DNA of 64,000 nucleotides from Corallococcus sp. NCRR (GTDB taxonomy: Bacteria; Myxococcota; Myxococcia; Myxococcales; Myxococcaceae), in assembly GCF_026965535.1 (NCBI RefSeq), contig NZ_CP114039.1:3224001-3288000 (forward strand). Reading direction: 5' to 3'. Both the position numbers and the translations under genes were made by a program. This document shows, piece by piece, positions 9,473 to 18,768 of the stretch. Under the pieces are notes generated by a model. The model was given only the letters and a program-made list of their open reading frames with translations, was not told the origin of the DNA and searched no databases. Numbering within the stretch: the first letter of the stretch is position 1; each line of letters starts with the position of its first letter.

Positions 9473-10577
9473 CTTCGTCTCCACCGGTGGCATGGACCGC
9501 GCGAACCTCGCGCTGGCGGACTGGCTCGCGCGCCAGGGCGGGCCCGTGCGGCTGGTGGCGCACCGGGTGGAGGATTCGCTCCTGCGCTACCCCAACGTGC
9601 ACTTCGTCCGCGTGCCCAAGCCCGCGAACGCGTACCTGCTGGGCGAGCCGTTGCTCGACGCCGTGGGACGCTTCTGGGCCGCGCGCACGCTGGCGCAGGG
9701 CGGGCAGGTGTTGGCCAACGGCGGCAACTGTGAGGTGGCCGCCGCCAACTGGGTCCACTACGTCCACGCCGCGCACGTGCCCGAGTCCGCCGGCGGCCCG
9801 CTGCGCAGGCTGAAGGGCCAGGTGAGCCACCGGATGCACCTGCGCAGCGAGCAACGTGCGTTGCGCCGGGCGCGGATCATCCTGGCGAACTCACAGCGCA
9901 CGCGGCAGGACCTGCTGGCCGCCACGGGCGTGGAGGCCTCCCGCGTCCACGTCGTGTACCTGGGCGGTGACCCGGCGCGCTTCCCGTCCACGACGCCCGT
10001 GCTTCGCCGTGAGGCGCGCGCGTCGCTGGGTTGGCCGCAGGAACGGCAAGTGGCGTTGTTCGTGGGCGCGCTGGGTGACCGGCGCAAGGGCTTCGACACG
10101 CTCTTCCATGCGTGGGCGCGGTTGTGCGCGCGACGCGAGTGGGACGTGGACCTGTACGTGGTGGGCGCGGGCGCGCAGCGCGAATCCTGGGAGCGCGCGG
10201 CGCGTGAGCAGGGGCTGGGCGAGCGGATCCGCTTCCTGGGCTTCCGCGACGACGTGCCCCGCCTGATGGCCGCCGCGGACCTGCTGGTGTCCCCCACGCG
10301 CTACGAGTCCTATGGCCTGGGCGTGCACGAGGCGCTGTGCGTGGGCATCCCCGCGCTGGTGAGCCGCTCGGCGGGCGTGGCGGAGCGCTTCCCGGCCTCG
10401 CTCCAGGGGTTGCTGCTGGACGACCCGGAGGACTCGGGTGAGTTGGTGCGGCGCCTGGAGGAGTGGCGGGCTCGGGGCGGGGATTGGATGCCCGCCGTGG
10501 CCGCGCTGTCGTCGGAGCTGCGGGCCTGGACGTGGGACGCGATGGCCGCGGCGGTGGTGGCCCGGCTGGAGGCGTGA
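9444..10577 (+). CDS. GT4 family glycosyltransferase
   Basis: This 377-residue GT-B enzyme has the N-terminal acceptor loop VSTGGMDRAN (about residues 12-21), an ANSQRTRQD segment typical of GT4 interdomain regions, a second-domain start VALFVGALGDRRKG and the donor motif ESYGLGVHE near residue 288. It overlaps the Wzy-like gene by 29 nt and ends only 4 bp from the end of the opposing operon, so the two transcripts converge tail to tail with almost no spacer. It is the last gene of the plus-strand operon begun by wzc. Confidence 0.9.
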   Translation: MRPYTLIAGDFVSTGGMDRANLALADWLARQGGPVRLVAHRVEDSLLRYPNVHFVRVPKPANAYLLGEPLLDAVGRFWAARTLAQGGQVLANGGNCEVAAANWVHYVHAAHVPESAGGPLRRLKGQVSHRMHLRSEQRALRRARIILANSQRTRQDLLAATGVEASRVHVVYLGGDPARFPSTTPVLRREARASLGWPQERQVALFVGALGDRRKGFDTLFHAWARLCARREWDVDLYVVGAGAQRESWERAAREQGLGERIRFLGFRDDVPRLMAAADLLVSPTRYESYGLGVHEALCVGIPALVSRSAGVAERFPASLQGLLLDDPEDSGELVRRLEEWRARGGDWMPAVAALSSELRAWTWDAMAAAVVARLEA

Positions 10578-10581
10578 GGCT

Positions 10582-11733
10582 TCAGGCCCCGCGCTCGAGC
10601 ACCTGCTCGAAGAAGTCGAGGTGCGCCTTCGCGACCACCGGCCAGGCGAAGCGGGACACGGCCCGCTCGCGGCCTCGCGCGGAGAGCTCCTGACGCTGCG
10701 CGGGGCTCTCCAAGAGTTCCTCGAGCGCGGTGACCCAGGCACCGCCGTACGCCTCCGGCAGGATGCGCCCGGCATCGCCCACGGTATGCGGAATCTCTCC
10801 GGAGTCGCTGGCGAACACGGGCACGCCACACGCGAAGGCCTCCGCGAGCATGCGGCCGAACTGCTCCTTCCACGCGGGCGTCGTCTGGCTGGGCGCGCAG
10901 AGCACGTCCATGGCGTTGAGCGCGCGAGGCACCTCCGCGTGCTTCACGCCGGTGACGATGCGCACGCGGTCTCCGTGGCGCTGCGCCCACGCGCGCAGGT
11001 CCACCTCCAGGGGGCCTCCGCCAACGAAGAGGGCCCGCCAGGGCGTGGTCATCCGGTTGAGCGCATCCATCAGGAGCCGCAGGCCCTTCTCCGGCACGAA
11101 GCGACCCAGGTAGCCCACCACGGGCGGCCCTTCGGACGTCCAGCCCACGCGCTCGCGGAAGGCGCGGCCCGCTTCCGGATCCGGACGGAAGTGATCCACG
11201 TCCACGCCCACGGGGATGAAGCGCGAAGGGCGCTGCTCATAACCGGGCCGGGCGAGGAGGTTGTCGTGCACCGTCTGGCCCCAGGCGATCCACCCCGCGG
11301 CCCGGCGCAGGACGAAGCGCTCGGCCTGCGCGAAGGGCGGGGGATAGCGCTTGGCCAGGTTCTGGAACGTGCAGAAGACGAGCGGCACGTGGGCGGGCGT
11401 CATCAGCGCCACCTCCAGGCCGGAGAGCACGTAGGGCTCCTCCCACAGGTGCACCAGGTCCGCGCCCCGCGACAGGTGCGCGTGCACCTCCGGTCCGTAG
11501 ACGAAGCCGTGCAGCGAGCGGCTGAAGTACGCGGGCACGCCCTCCAGGTTCACGGCCTCATGCGGGTCACGCTGGAGCACCAGCGGGCTCAGGTCTCCGT
11601 GGAAGGACTTCGGCGCCACGGCGGTGACTTCCCAGCGGCCGGCGCCCACTCGGGCCATCTCGTTGGCCAGTCGCCGGTTGAGGGTGACGACGTAGGAGTG
11701 CGAGACGGTGACGAGCTTCCGGGGACGCATCAT
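10582..11733 (-). CDS. GT4 family glycosyltransferase
   Basis: The 383-residue protein starts MMRPRKLVTVSHSYVVTLNR, lacks the usual G-G-x-E acceptor loop, but has a clear second GT-B domain (VGYLGRFVPEKGL) and an E-x7-E donor motif EQFGRMLAE near residue 291. The start ATGATG overlaps the TGA of the upstream glycosyltransferase by 4 nt. It is the promoter-distal gene of the six-gene minus-strand operon led by the flippase. Its N-terminal form resembles GT4 enzymes that act on already extended lipid-linked glycans, a family impression only. Confidence 0.88.
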   Translation of the reverse strand: MMRPRKLVTVSHSYVVTLNRRLANEMARVGAGRWEVTAVAPKSFHGDLSPLVLQRDPHEAVNLEGVPAYFSRSLHGFVYGPEVHAHLSRGADLVHLWEEPYVLSGLEVALMTPAHVPLVFCTFQNLAKRYPPPFAQAERFVLRRAAGWIAWGQTVHDNLLARPGYEQRPSRFIPVGVDVDHFRPDPEAGRAFRERVGWTSEGPPVVGYLGRFVPEKGLRLLMDALNRMTTPWRALFVGGGPLEVDLRAWAQRHGDRVRIVTGVKHAEVPRALNAMDVLCAPSQTTPAWKEQFGRMLAEAFACGVPVFASDSGEIPHTVGDAGRILPEAYGGAWVTALEELLESPAQRQELSARGRERAVSRFAWPVVAKAHLDFFEQVLERGA

Positions 11734-12965
11734 GAATGCCCTCGTGCGGGGACGAGGCTCCGGTACACGGCGAGGATGTCCCGGGCGTAGCGCTCGCGGG
11801 AGAAGCGGCGCACGGCGGTGTGGCGGGCCGCGCGGGCCAGGGTGTCTCGCAAGGCTTCATCCTCCAGCAGCCGGCGCAGGGCCGCCGCGAGCGTGTTCGC
11901 GTCGCCGGGTTCAATGGCCAGCACGTCCTCGCCATCCCGCAGCGCTTCGGCCGCGCCGCTCGACTTTGAGATGACGGCGGCCCGGCCACAGGCGAGCGCC
12001 TCAGCGATGGTGAGGCCGAAGGGTTCGCGGCGAGTGCTCGCGTGCACGAAGACGTCCAGGGCCCGGTAGACGCGGGCGGGCTCGGGCTGGAAGGGCACGA
12101 AGCCCACGCGGCCCGTGAGGTCGTGGCGCTCCACCTGTTCGCGCAGCTCCGCGCCGGTGAACTGCGAGCCGGCCGTGCGGTAGAGTGGAGCGCCCACGAC
12201 GTAGAAGCGCACGGGAAGGGCCGGTGCCTGACGCGTCAGCAGGGCCGCGGCCTCCAGGAAGACGTCGTGTCCCTTCCAGCGCGCGTACGTGGCCACGAGC
12301 CCCACGCGCAGCGTGCCTGGAGGCGCGGGAGGCAATCCGGCCAGTGCATCCAGGTGCGCGCCGTCACCCGCGGCCGGAGAGAACCGCTCCACGTCCACGC
12401 CGTTGGGCACGACGTGCACGGGCACCTTCCCGAGCACCGTGCGCGCGTCGTCTCCCACGGCTTGCGAGTTCGCGATGGCGGCCGAGGCCAGCGGATGCAG
12501 GCCGGAGAGCGCGCGGCGCACCAGGGGCCGTTCGCCGAGGAAGTCGTGCACGTGCCACACGCGCGGAATCGGAAGTCCGGTGGTGGCCGCGCTCAGCAGG
12601 TGGGTCTTGATGCCATTGGAGTGCAGCAGGTCCGGCGCCGCGTCACGCACCGCGCGCCGCAGGTCGAGTCCGTAGCGCGTCAGCAGCAGGGGCGTGGGGG
12701 CAAGCTCCCGCGCGAAGCGAAGGAGCCCCGCGTGGCCCTGTTCCCGCAGACCGCTGTCCCCGAGCGCGGACAGTCGGTCGGGCAGGGCGAGCACTCGGGC
12801 CTCCACGCCGAGCCCTCGGGCCGTCTCCACGAGGGGCCCGTCCGTGCCGGCGATGAGGTGCAGCGACAGCCCAGGGTCCTGCGCGCGCAGGCACGCGAGG
12901 AGATCCACGAGTGCGCGCTCGGCACCGCCCAGGATACCCACGGGGTTGAGGAACAGGATCCGCAC
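11730..12965 (-). CDS. GT4 family glycosyltransferase
   Basis: The 411-residue enzyme begins MRILFLNPVGILGGAERALV, the classical GT4 acceptor-side loop, and carries a second-domain VGLVATYARWKGHD segment and donor motif EPFGLTIAE near residue 313. The start is GTG at 12965; I see no strong Shine-Dalgarno and the upstream gene ends 15 bp away. Within the flippase operon it presumably adds one sugar to the growing repeat unit on undecaprenyl diphosphate. Confidence 0.9.
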   Translation of the reverse strand: MRILFLNPVGILGGAERALVDLLACLRAQDPGLSLHLIAGTDGPLVETARGLGVEARVLALPDRLSALGDSGLREQGHAGLLRFARELAPTPLLLTRYGLDLRRAVRDAAPDLLHSNGIKTHLLSAATTGLPIPRVWHVHDFLGERPLVRRALSGLHPLASAAIANSQAVGDDARTVLGKVPVHVVPNGVDVERFSPAAGDGAHLDALAGLPPAPPGTLRVGLVATYARWKGHDVFLEAAALLTRQAPALPVRFYVVGAPLYRTAGSQFTGAELREQVERHDLTGRVGFVPFQPEPARVYRALDVFVHASTRREPFGLTIAEALACGRAAVISKSSGAAEALRDGEDVLAIEPGDANTLAAALRRLLEDEALRDTLARAARHTAVRRFSRERYARDILAVYRSLVPARGHS

Positions 12966-12980
12966 GCGGACGCGACCGAA

Positions 12981-14132
12981 TCAGACCCGCCCGGAGCGGT
13001 CAAGGCGATGCAGATACGCGTCCAGCACGGTGCGCGCGTGGGCGCTCCAGGTGAAGCGCTCGGCCCGTGCACGCCGCGTCTCCGGTGATGGCGCGGGCAC
13101 GCGGCCCGTGAGCAGCGCGTCCACCGTTTCCACCCATGCGGCCACGTCGCCTACGGGGCAGTACGTGCAGGCGTCGGCGCCCACTTCGCGCAGCACCGGC
13201 AGGTCGCTGGCCACCACGGGGACACCACACGCCAGCGCTTCGATGACGGGCAGGCCGAAGCCCTCCGCGTCACTGGGCACCAGCACCGCGCGGGCACGCC
13301 GGTACAGGCCCGCGAGCGTGGCCCGCTCCTGCCGGGGCGGTTGCAGCAGCGCGTCCTTCAATCCGAGCCGCGCCACCTGCGCCTGTTGGGCCGCGTCCAG
13401 GTCGCCGCCCTGTTGCACCAGCATGAGGTCCGGATGCCGGGCTCGCAGCGCGGCGAAGGTCTCGAACAGCACGTCCAGGCGTTTGCGGCGGATGGCGCTG
13501 CCCACGTGCAACAGGTACGGCCGGCCCTTCAACGGCGCGAGCACCGTATCGCTGGCGTCTCCGGTGACGGATTCGAGCCGGTACTCCGGCGAGACTCCAT
13601 AGGGTGCCCACACCAATCGCTCGGGAGGCACCACGCCGTGCGCGAGCAATTCGTCGCGCACCTGCTGCGTGCTGTGGAAGACGATGGCCGCGCGCTCCAG
13701 GCCCTTGAGCGTGGCCCGCGCCATCAGCCGGAACCACGTGGGGCGTGGTTCGCGGTGGGGCTCCAGGACGGAGCGGAACGCATCCAGGTCATGGCAGAAG
13801 ACGCCGGTGCGCTCCGCGGGCAGCGCGTGGACGAGCTGCGCGTAGGTGTGGTCCACGACGTGGAACACATCCGGGCCAACGCGTTCACGCAGCAGTCGCG
13901 CGGGGTAGAGGCCGAAGCGGGTGAGCAGCCGGTCCGCGTTGAAGGCGGCCTTGCGGCTGCCCACGCGGGGCAGGGCGCGCACGGCATGGGGAATGGACGG
14001 ACGCACGCGGGTGACGTCGACCTCGGCGGGATGCGCAGCCAGTCCGTCCACGAGCGCTTCGCCCACCAGGTCCATGCTGGGCCAGCCCTCCTCGCGCGGA
14101 TCCATCAGGACCTTCAACTTCAAGGGGCTCAC
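12981..14132 (-). CDS. GT4 family glycosyltransferase
   Basis: The 383-residue product starts at GTG 14132 (SPLKLKVLMDPREEGWPS), chosen because GGGAGG lies 10 nt upstream. The reading frame extends further, but that segment overlaps the HEAT-repeat gene and looks non-coding. GT-B features are HVVDHTYAQL in the first domain, LLHVGSAIRRKRLDVL at the start of the second and donor motif EGFGLPVIE near residue 285. It resembles mannosyltransferase-like GT4 proteins. The spacer to the upstream stop is 17 bp. Confidence 0.9.
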   Translation of the reverse strand: MSPLKLKVLMDPREEGWPSMDLVGEALVDGLAAHPAEVDVTRVRPSIPHAVRALPRVGSRKAAFNADRLLTRFGLYPARLLRERVGPDVFHVVDHTYAQLVHALPAERTGVFCHDLDAFRSVLEPHREPRPTWFRLMARATLKGLERAAIVFHSTQQVRDELLAHGVVPPERLVWAPYGVSPEYRLESVTGDASDTVLAPLKGRPYLLHVGSAIRRKRLDVLFETFAALRARHPDLMLVQQGGDLDAAQQAQVARLGLKDALLQPPRQERATLAGLYRRARAVLVPSDAEGFGLPVIEALACGVPVVASDLPVLREVGADACTYCPVGDVAAWVETVDALLTGRVPAPSPETRRARAERFTWSAHARTVLDAYLHRLDRSGRV

Positions 14133-14149
14133 CTGCTCAGCGCCTCCCG

Positions 14150-14719
14150 TCAGGGGATGCCGTTCTTGATGCGCATCTCGTGCATGCCCACGATCCATTC
14201 CAGCGCGCGTGATGCCTCATCGCTCACCGTGCCCACCCAGCCTGGCGCCGGGGTCTTGTCCTCGCGCATCGCCTCGAGCGTAGGGATGAGCGGCAGGTGG
14301 CCCGTGGTGCCCAGCGCGTTGACGGCGCAGTAACGCACCTCGGGAGAAGGGTCCTTCAATGCATCGAGGAGCGCTTTGACCGCGACCTCGAACTCCGCGG
14401 AGTCCGTCCTCACCATCGAGAAGTTGTACGACAGGTATTCGGCGGCCTGGCCGCGAATCAGGGGCGGCTCCTGAACATCCTTGAGGAGGCCGACCATGAG
14501 GTCCCACTGCGCGAGATGGCTGTGCCAGGTCAGCGCATAGAGGATGGCGTGCCGCGTGTCGACGCGCGTCTCCGCTTCGAGGAATCGGAGCAGCGTGGAG
14601 GTGGTCGACTTGTCGTAGCACAGCAGGATCGACGCCTTGACCATCGCGGTGCGGTCGTCTCCCAGAATGTCCTTCATCGCGACGTCGCGCTGTTCTGGCG
14701 TCGGTGAAGTGTCACTCAT
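14150..14719 (-). CDS. HEAT-repeat protein embedded in the glycosyltransferase operon
   Basis: The 189-residue protein is mostly alpha-helical with HEAT/PBS-lyase-like repeats, for example DTRHAILYALTWHS, LIRGQAAEYLSYNF and EVRYCAVNALGTTG. It lacks signal peptide, membrane segment and catalytic motifs. Such proteins are usually scaffolds. Its 4-nt overlaps with the glycosyltransferase gene upstream make co-expression almost certain. A role organising the biosynthetic enzymes is only inferred; it could also be an unrelated passenger. Confidence 0.8.
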   Translation of the reverse strand: MSDTSPTPEQRDVAMKDILGDDRTAMVKASILLCYDKSTTSTLLRFLEAETRVDTRHAILYALTWHSHLAQWDLMVGLLKDVQEPPLIRGQAAEYLSYNFSMVRTDSAEFEVAVKALLDALKDPSPEVRYCAVNALGTTGHLPLIPTLEAMREDKTPAPGWVGTVSDEASRALEWIVGMHEMRIKNGIP

Positions 14720-15855
14720 GGGGTGCTCCCGGTTCGCCGCAGCAGGTGCGCCACCGTGTGCTCCAGCGCGAAGTGCTCACGGTACACGCGCGCCGCGCGC
14801 TCACCCAGTGCCTGGCGCTCCTCACCATGCTCCAGCAAGTGCTCCGTGAGCGCCAGCAGCGCGGCGGGAGATGCGTCGTCCGCGAGCGCCACGGGCCGCA
14901 GCTCGCGCCACAGCGGTTCGCTCAGGTGCCCGGTGTGGGTGACGATGGGCAGGCCCAGTCCCAGGCCCCCCATCGCGCTGCTGCGCCGGGCGCTGACGCC
15001 GTCGGGGTAGGGCTGCACCAGCAACTCCGCCGCTCGCAGGTGCGCGGCCACGGCCTCCGGTGCCAGTCCGTCCCGCGCATGGAGCCTGCGAGCCAATGCG
15101 GGATGCTTCCGCCCCAGCGACTCGCTCCAGGCCTGACTGCCCCGGCCCAGCAGCAGCGCCTGCCGTCGCTCATCCCGCTGCAACAGCGGCACGAGCACGG
15201 CCTCCAGCGGACCCGCGATGGCTCCGCCATACGTCCCGAAGTGCGCCACCGTGGGGCCACTGCCCAGCGCTTCCCGCACCGCGCGCACGGCGTCCTCCGG
15301 CACGTCCTGGGGCAGGGGACTGGGGATGGGACACCACCGGGCCTGGGACCGCAGGGGCTCCGGCAGGTGCTCCGCCCAGGTGGGGATGGACACGTAGGCG
15401 CGCTCCACGCCGAGCGCCAGCGCGCGCAGCATCACCCGCGTGACCCCCGCGAGCAGCTGATGCTTCCACGGCGCGCCCGGACTCCATGGGTACACCGCCT
15501 CATGGAGGAACAGCTCGCGTTCGTCCTGCCGCCTCGCCGCGAACCAGGCGCACAGCGGCACGTTCATCGCCTTCATTCCGAACGCGTGCGGCACGTACAG
15601 GAGCAGCAGCCTTCGGGGCCCGGGCGTCGCATCCAGTTCGCGCGTCAGTCGCACCAACTCCGGCGGCGTGTAGAGGCCGGGCCAACGGTGCACGGTCACG
15701 CCCTGATCATCCGTGACGCCGTCGGTCCCAGGCGTCCAGACATGCACCGTCTCCCCCGCCTTCAACAGCGCGTGGGCGATGCTCCGGGTGTGGTCGGAGA
15801 CGCCGCCGGGGGCCGGCGGGTACTCCCCCGTCAACAGGTGCCACGTGTGGCTCAC
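14716..15855 (-). CDS. Divergent GT4-like glycosyltransferase
   Basis: The 379-residue protein opens with HLLTGEYPPAPGGVSDHT, a clear GT4 acceptor loop, and has a GT-B second domain (VAHFGTYGGAIAGPL). The usual E-x7-E donor motif is not present: the corresponding stretch reads YPDGVSARRSSAMGGLGLG, so donor binding may differ from its neighbours. The GTG start forms a GTGA overlap with the end of the flippase gene. Confidence 0.82.
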   Translation of the reverse strand: MSHTWHLLTGEYPPAPGGVSDHTRSIAHALLKAGETVHVWTPGTDGVTDDQGVTVHRWPGLYTPPELVRLTRELDATPGPRRLLLLYVPHAFGMKAMNVPLCAWFAARRQDERELFLHEAVYPWSPGAPWKHQLLAGVTRVMLRALALGVERAYVSIPTWAEHLPEPLRSQARWCPIPSPLPQDVPEDAVRAVREALGSGPTVAHFGTYGGAIAGPLEAVLVPLLQRDERRQALLLGRGSQAWSESLGRKHPALARRLHARDGLAPEAVAAHLRAAELLVQPYPDGVSARRSSAMGGLGLGLPIVTHTGHLSEPLWRELRPVALADDASPAALLALTEHLLEHGEERQALGERAARVYREHFALEHTVAHLLRRTGSTP

Positions 15856-17372
15856 GGAGGCGCCCGCCTCGCGCGCAGGTGCTGGACCAGGGCGCGCAGC
15901 TCTCCCAGCAACGACAGTCCACGCCGCGTGGCCTCACGCCCGAGCACCAGCGCGGTCAGGAGCCCCGCCGCCACCAGCGCCTGCACGAGCAGCCCGTCCT
16001 GTCCCATCGCGAGCCGCGAGCCGCCCACCGCGAGCGCGAGCAGCGCGCCCACCGTGAGGAACGGCTCCATGACCTCGAACTCCAGCCGCGACAGGTGCGG
16101 GTTGCGGCGGGACACCAGCCGCGCCGTGAACCACAGCTCCGTCAGCGTCACGGCCGTCGCGCTCACCCCGACGCCCACGATGCCCCAGTGCATCACCGCC
16201 AGCACTCCCAGGCCGAAGCGCAAGAGGCTCCCGGTGATGGCCACGTACATCCGCTCCCGAGCGTGACCGCTGGCGTTCTGCTGCGAGGCCAGCAGGCCCT
16301 GCACCGCCAGCATCGACGCCTCGATGGTGAACCACTGCACCAGCGTGGACGCGGGGCTCCAGCGCGCACCGAAGACCACCGGGATGAAGGGCGGCAGCGC
16401 GATGACGCCGAACGGGATGGCCAGGCACAGGACCGCGCTCACGCGCCGGATGGACGTGCGCAGGTAGTCCGCCAGCGCGACCGTGTCCTCCTGCATGCGG
16501 CTGTACGCTGGATAGGCGACGCGGGTGAGGACGCTGCTCACCGCCAGCGGCACGGAGGCCAGCGCGGTCGCCCAGTTCACCAGGCCCACCCCGTCCTTGC
16601 CCTCCATGCGCCCCACCACCAGCGGAATCCACCCCTGGAGCGCCGCGGGGATGATGCCCGTGAGCTGGAACCAGATGCCGAAGGACAGGAGCCGCTTCAC
16701 GATGTCCCAGCGGAACGTGCCCTGGGGCCGCCAGCGCGCCGCCCACCAGAACAGCACCATGCCCACCGCGCCCCGCACCAGCCCACCGCCGATGAGCGAC
16801 CACGGTCCGAAGTGCAGCGAGGCCAGCAGGATGCTGCCCGCCGTCTGCGCCACGCTCTCGATGAGCTCGATGCGCGCGAGCGTCGGGAAGCGCAACTGCC
16901 GCTCCAGCATCATGACGGGGACGACGCGCAGCGAGTGGAAGAACAGGCCAATCGCCATCGTGCCCACCATGGCCGCGCCCGAAGGGCCCAGCTCGTAGGT
17001 GTTCGACAGCCACGGCGCGAGCAGCGCGATGGTGCCCACGATGAAGACGGTGAACGCCTGGTGGCTCCAGAAGGCGGAGGTGATCTCGTCCTGCGTGGGT
17101 TCGTGCTGCTGGCGCACCAGGGACGCGCTGAGCCCCAGGTCCCCCAGGAACGCGCCCATCGCGGAGGTGAAGGCGACGATGGCGAACACGCCATAGTCCC
17201 CGGGGAACAGCAGATGCGACAGGGTGAGCGAGCTCACCACGCGCAAGCCCAGCGAGCCGACCGTCCGCAGGAGCAGGGCGATGATGGAGCGCTGCGCGCG
17301 GACCTTCACGTCCGACATGCCCAGGGGCGGAGCTTCGGCGGCGTCCGGCGCGGAAGGGGAACGGCTGCTCAT
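15852..17372 (-). CDS. Wzx-type polysaccharide flippase (PST/MVF family)
   Basis: The 506-residue protein has a polar N-terminus (MSSRSPSAPDAAEAPPLG) followed by about 12-14 membrane helices in the pattern of the polysaccharide transport family, including an early Arg-rich turn and LFPGDYGVFAIV, matching the LxPxDYG signature of Wzx/RfbX proteins. It would flip the lipid-linked repeat unit across the inner membrane. It is the first gene of a minus-strand operon with five further genes. In M. xanthus the corresponding position, from memory, is WzxB of the BPS pathway. The frame is open further upstream but only ATG 17372 gives a sensible start. Confidence 0.9.
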   Translation of the reverse strand: MSSRSPSAPDAAEAPPLGMSDVKVRAQRSIIALLLRTVGSLGLRVVSSLTLSHLLFPGDYGVFAIVAFTSAMGAFLGDLGLSASLVRQQHEPTQDEITSAFWSHQAFTVFIVGTIALLAPWLSNTYELGPSGAAMVGTMAIGLFFHSLRVVPVMMLERQLRFPTLARIELIESVAQTAGSILLASLHFGPWSLIGGGLVRGAVGMVLFWWAARWRPQGTFRWDIVKRLLSFGIWFQLTGIIPAALQGWIPLVVGRMEGKDGVGLVNWATALASVPLAVSSVLTRVAYPAYSRMQEDTVALADYLRTSIRRVSAVLCLAIPFGVIALPPFIPVVFGARWSPASTLVQWFTIEASMLAVQGLLASQQNASGHARERMYVAITGSLLRFGLGVLAVMHWGIVGVGVSATAVTLTELWFTARLVSRRNPHLSRLEFEVMEPFLTVGALLALAVGGSRLAMGQDGLLVQALVAAGLLTALVLGREATRRGLSLLGELRALVQHLRARRAPP

Positions 17373-17596
17373 GGGGAAATGGGGCGCTCCACGAAAGGAA
17401 CTTCGGCGGAGCCTATATGCGCCCCCGCCTCCGGCGAACAGTGGCACGCGGAGGTAGGGCGTCCCCGCGTCCCGGAAGGAGGGCCCGCATGCAGCCCCGT
17501 GGGGCGGGCAGGCGGACACGGGCGTGCCTGGCAAGGCGGCTCCGGCCGCGCCCGCGCTGCGCAGATTGTCCCGCGAGCGAACCACGGGGACACGAC

Positions 17597-18631
17597 ATGG
17601 CCGACGCGTCAGCGAAGAACGGGCACCGCGCGGGGAACGGGAACGGCGCGCGCAACGACAAGGCCCGCATCTGGGGAGGCATCGACCTGGGCGGCACGAA
17701 GATCGAGGCGGTCATCGTGGACGCGCGCGGCGACGTGCTGGGCCGGGCCCGCCATGCGACCCCCGCGACGGGCGGCCCGGGCGAGGTGGTGAAGGAACTC
17801 TACGGCGCCCTGGGCGAGGCCGCGCAGTCCGTGGGCATCGAGCCCGCGAGGCTCGCGGGCGTGGGCGTGGGCGTGCCGGGCTCGGTGGACGCGAACCAGG
17901 GCACGCTCTCGCATACGGCCAACGTGGCGGGCGGCTGGGACTCGCCATATCCGCTGGCGTCGGACCTGGGCGACCTGGTGGGCGGCGGCAAGGTGATGCT
18001 GGGCAACGACGTCCAGGTGGCGGTCGCGGCCGAGTACAAGCTGGGCGCGGGCCGCGGCCACCGCTCCGTGCTGGGCGTGTGGTGGGGCACGGGCGTGGGC
18101 GGGGGCCTGGTGCTCAACGGCGTGCCGTGGCGCGGGCAGGGCTCCGCCGGTGAGATTGGCCACATGGTGGTGAAGCCCAACGGCGCCCGCTGTGGCTGCG
18201 GCCGGCGAGGCTGCCTGGAGGCCTACGCGGGGCGCGCGTCCATGGAGCGCAAGGCGCGCTCGGCGGCGAAGAAGGGGGAGAAAACCATCCTCTTCGACAT
18301 CATGCGGGACAAGAAGCGCACGCGCCTGTCCAGCAGCGTCTGGGCGAGCGCGCTGAAGCACAAGGACCCGCTGGCGACGCGGCTCATCGAGCGAGCCATC
18401 AAGATGCTGGGCGCGACCATCGCCTCCGTCATCAACCTGCTGGACGTGGAGGCCGTCATCATCGGAGGCGGGCTGGGGTCCCGGCTGGGCCCCATCTACA
18501 TGGGCCACCTCCAGGACGCCATGGACCCGCACCTGTTCATCACGGAGCGCAAGCCCGCGATGCGCATCGCCGAACTGGGGGACCTGTCTGGCGCCATTGG
18601 CGCGGCGCTGCTCGCGGGCCCGCGGATGTAA
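17597..18631 (+). CDS. ROK family sugar kinase (probable glucokinase)
   Basis: The 344-residue protein contains the ATP-binding GGIDLGGTKIEAVIVD, the sugar-binding GVGVGVPGSVD, and the ROK zinc site: GEIGHMVV followed by C-G-C-G-R-R-G-C-L-E. The nucleotide-site GGGLGSRLG lies near the C-terminus. ROK kinases phosphorylate glucose or N-acetylhexosamines, which would feed NDP-sugar synthesis for the surrounding locus; specificity cannot be decided. Start ATG 17597 has GGGGA 6 nt upstream. An Asn/Gly-rich leader of about 25 residues precedes the domain. The 224-bp spacer to the divergent flippase gene must hold both promoters, but I see no firm match. Confidence 0.9.
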   Translation: MADASAKNGHRAGNGNGARNDKARIWGGIDLGGTKIEAVIVDARGDVLGRARHATPATGGPGEVVKELYGALGEAAQSVGIEPARLAGVGVGVPGSVDANQGTLSHTANVAGGWDSPYPLASDLGDLVGGGKVMLGNDVQVAVAAEYKLGAGRGHRSVLGVWWGTGVGGGLVLNGVPWRGQGSAGEIGHMVVKPNGARCGCGRRGCLEAYAGRASMERKARSAAKKGEKTILFDIMRDKKRTRLSSSVWASALKHKDPLATRLIERAIKMLGATIASVINLLDVEAVIIGGGLGSRLGPIYMGHLQDAMDPHLFITERKPAMRIAELGDLSGAIGAALLAGPRM

Positions 18632-18768
18632 GGCCAGGAGGACTCACCTGGCCCGACATCGCCGCCCGTATCAGCAAGGAGGCAGGCGAGTCGTGACGCA
18701 CCTGCGACGTCAGGACGTTGACGCGCTGCTTCGGTGGCCGTCACGATGCGGGTGGACGCTCCTCCCGC

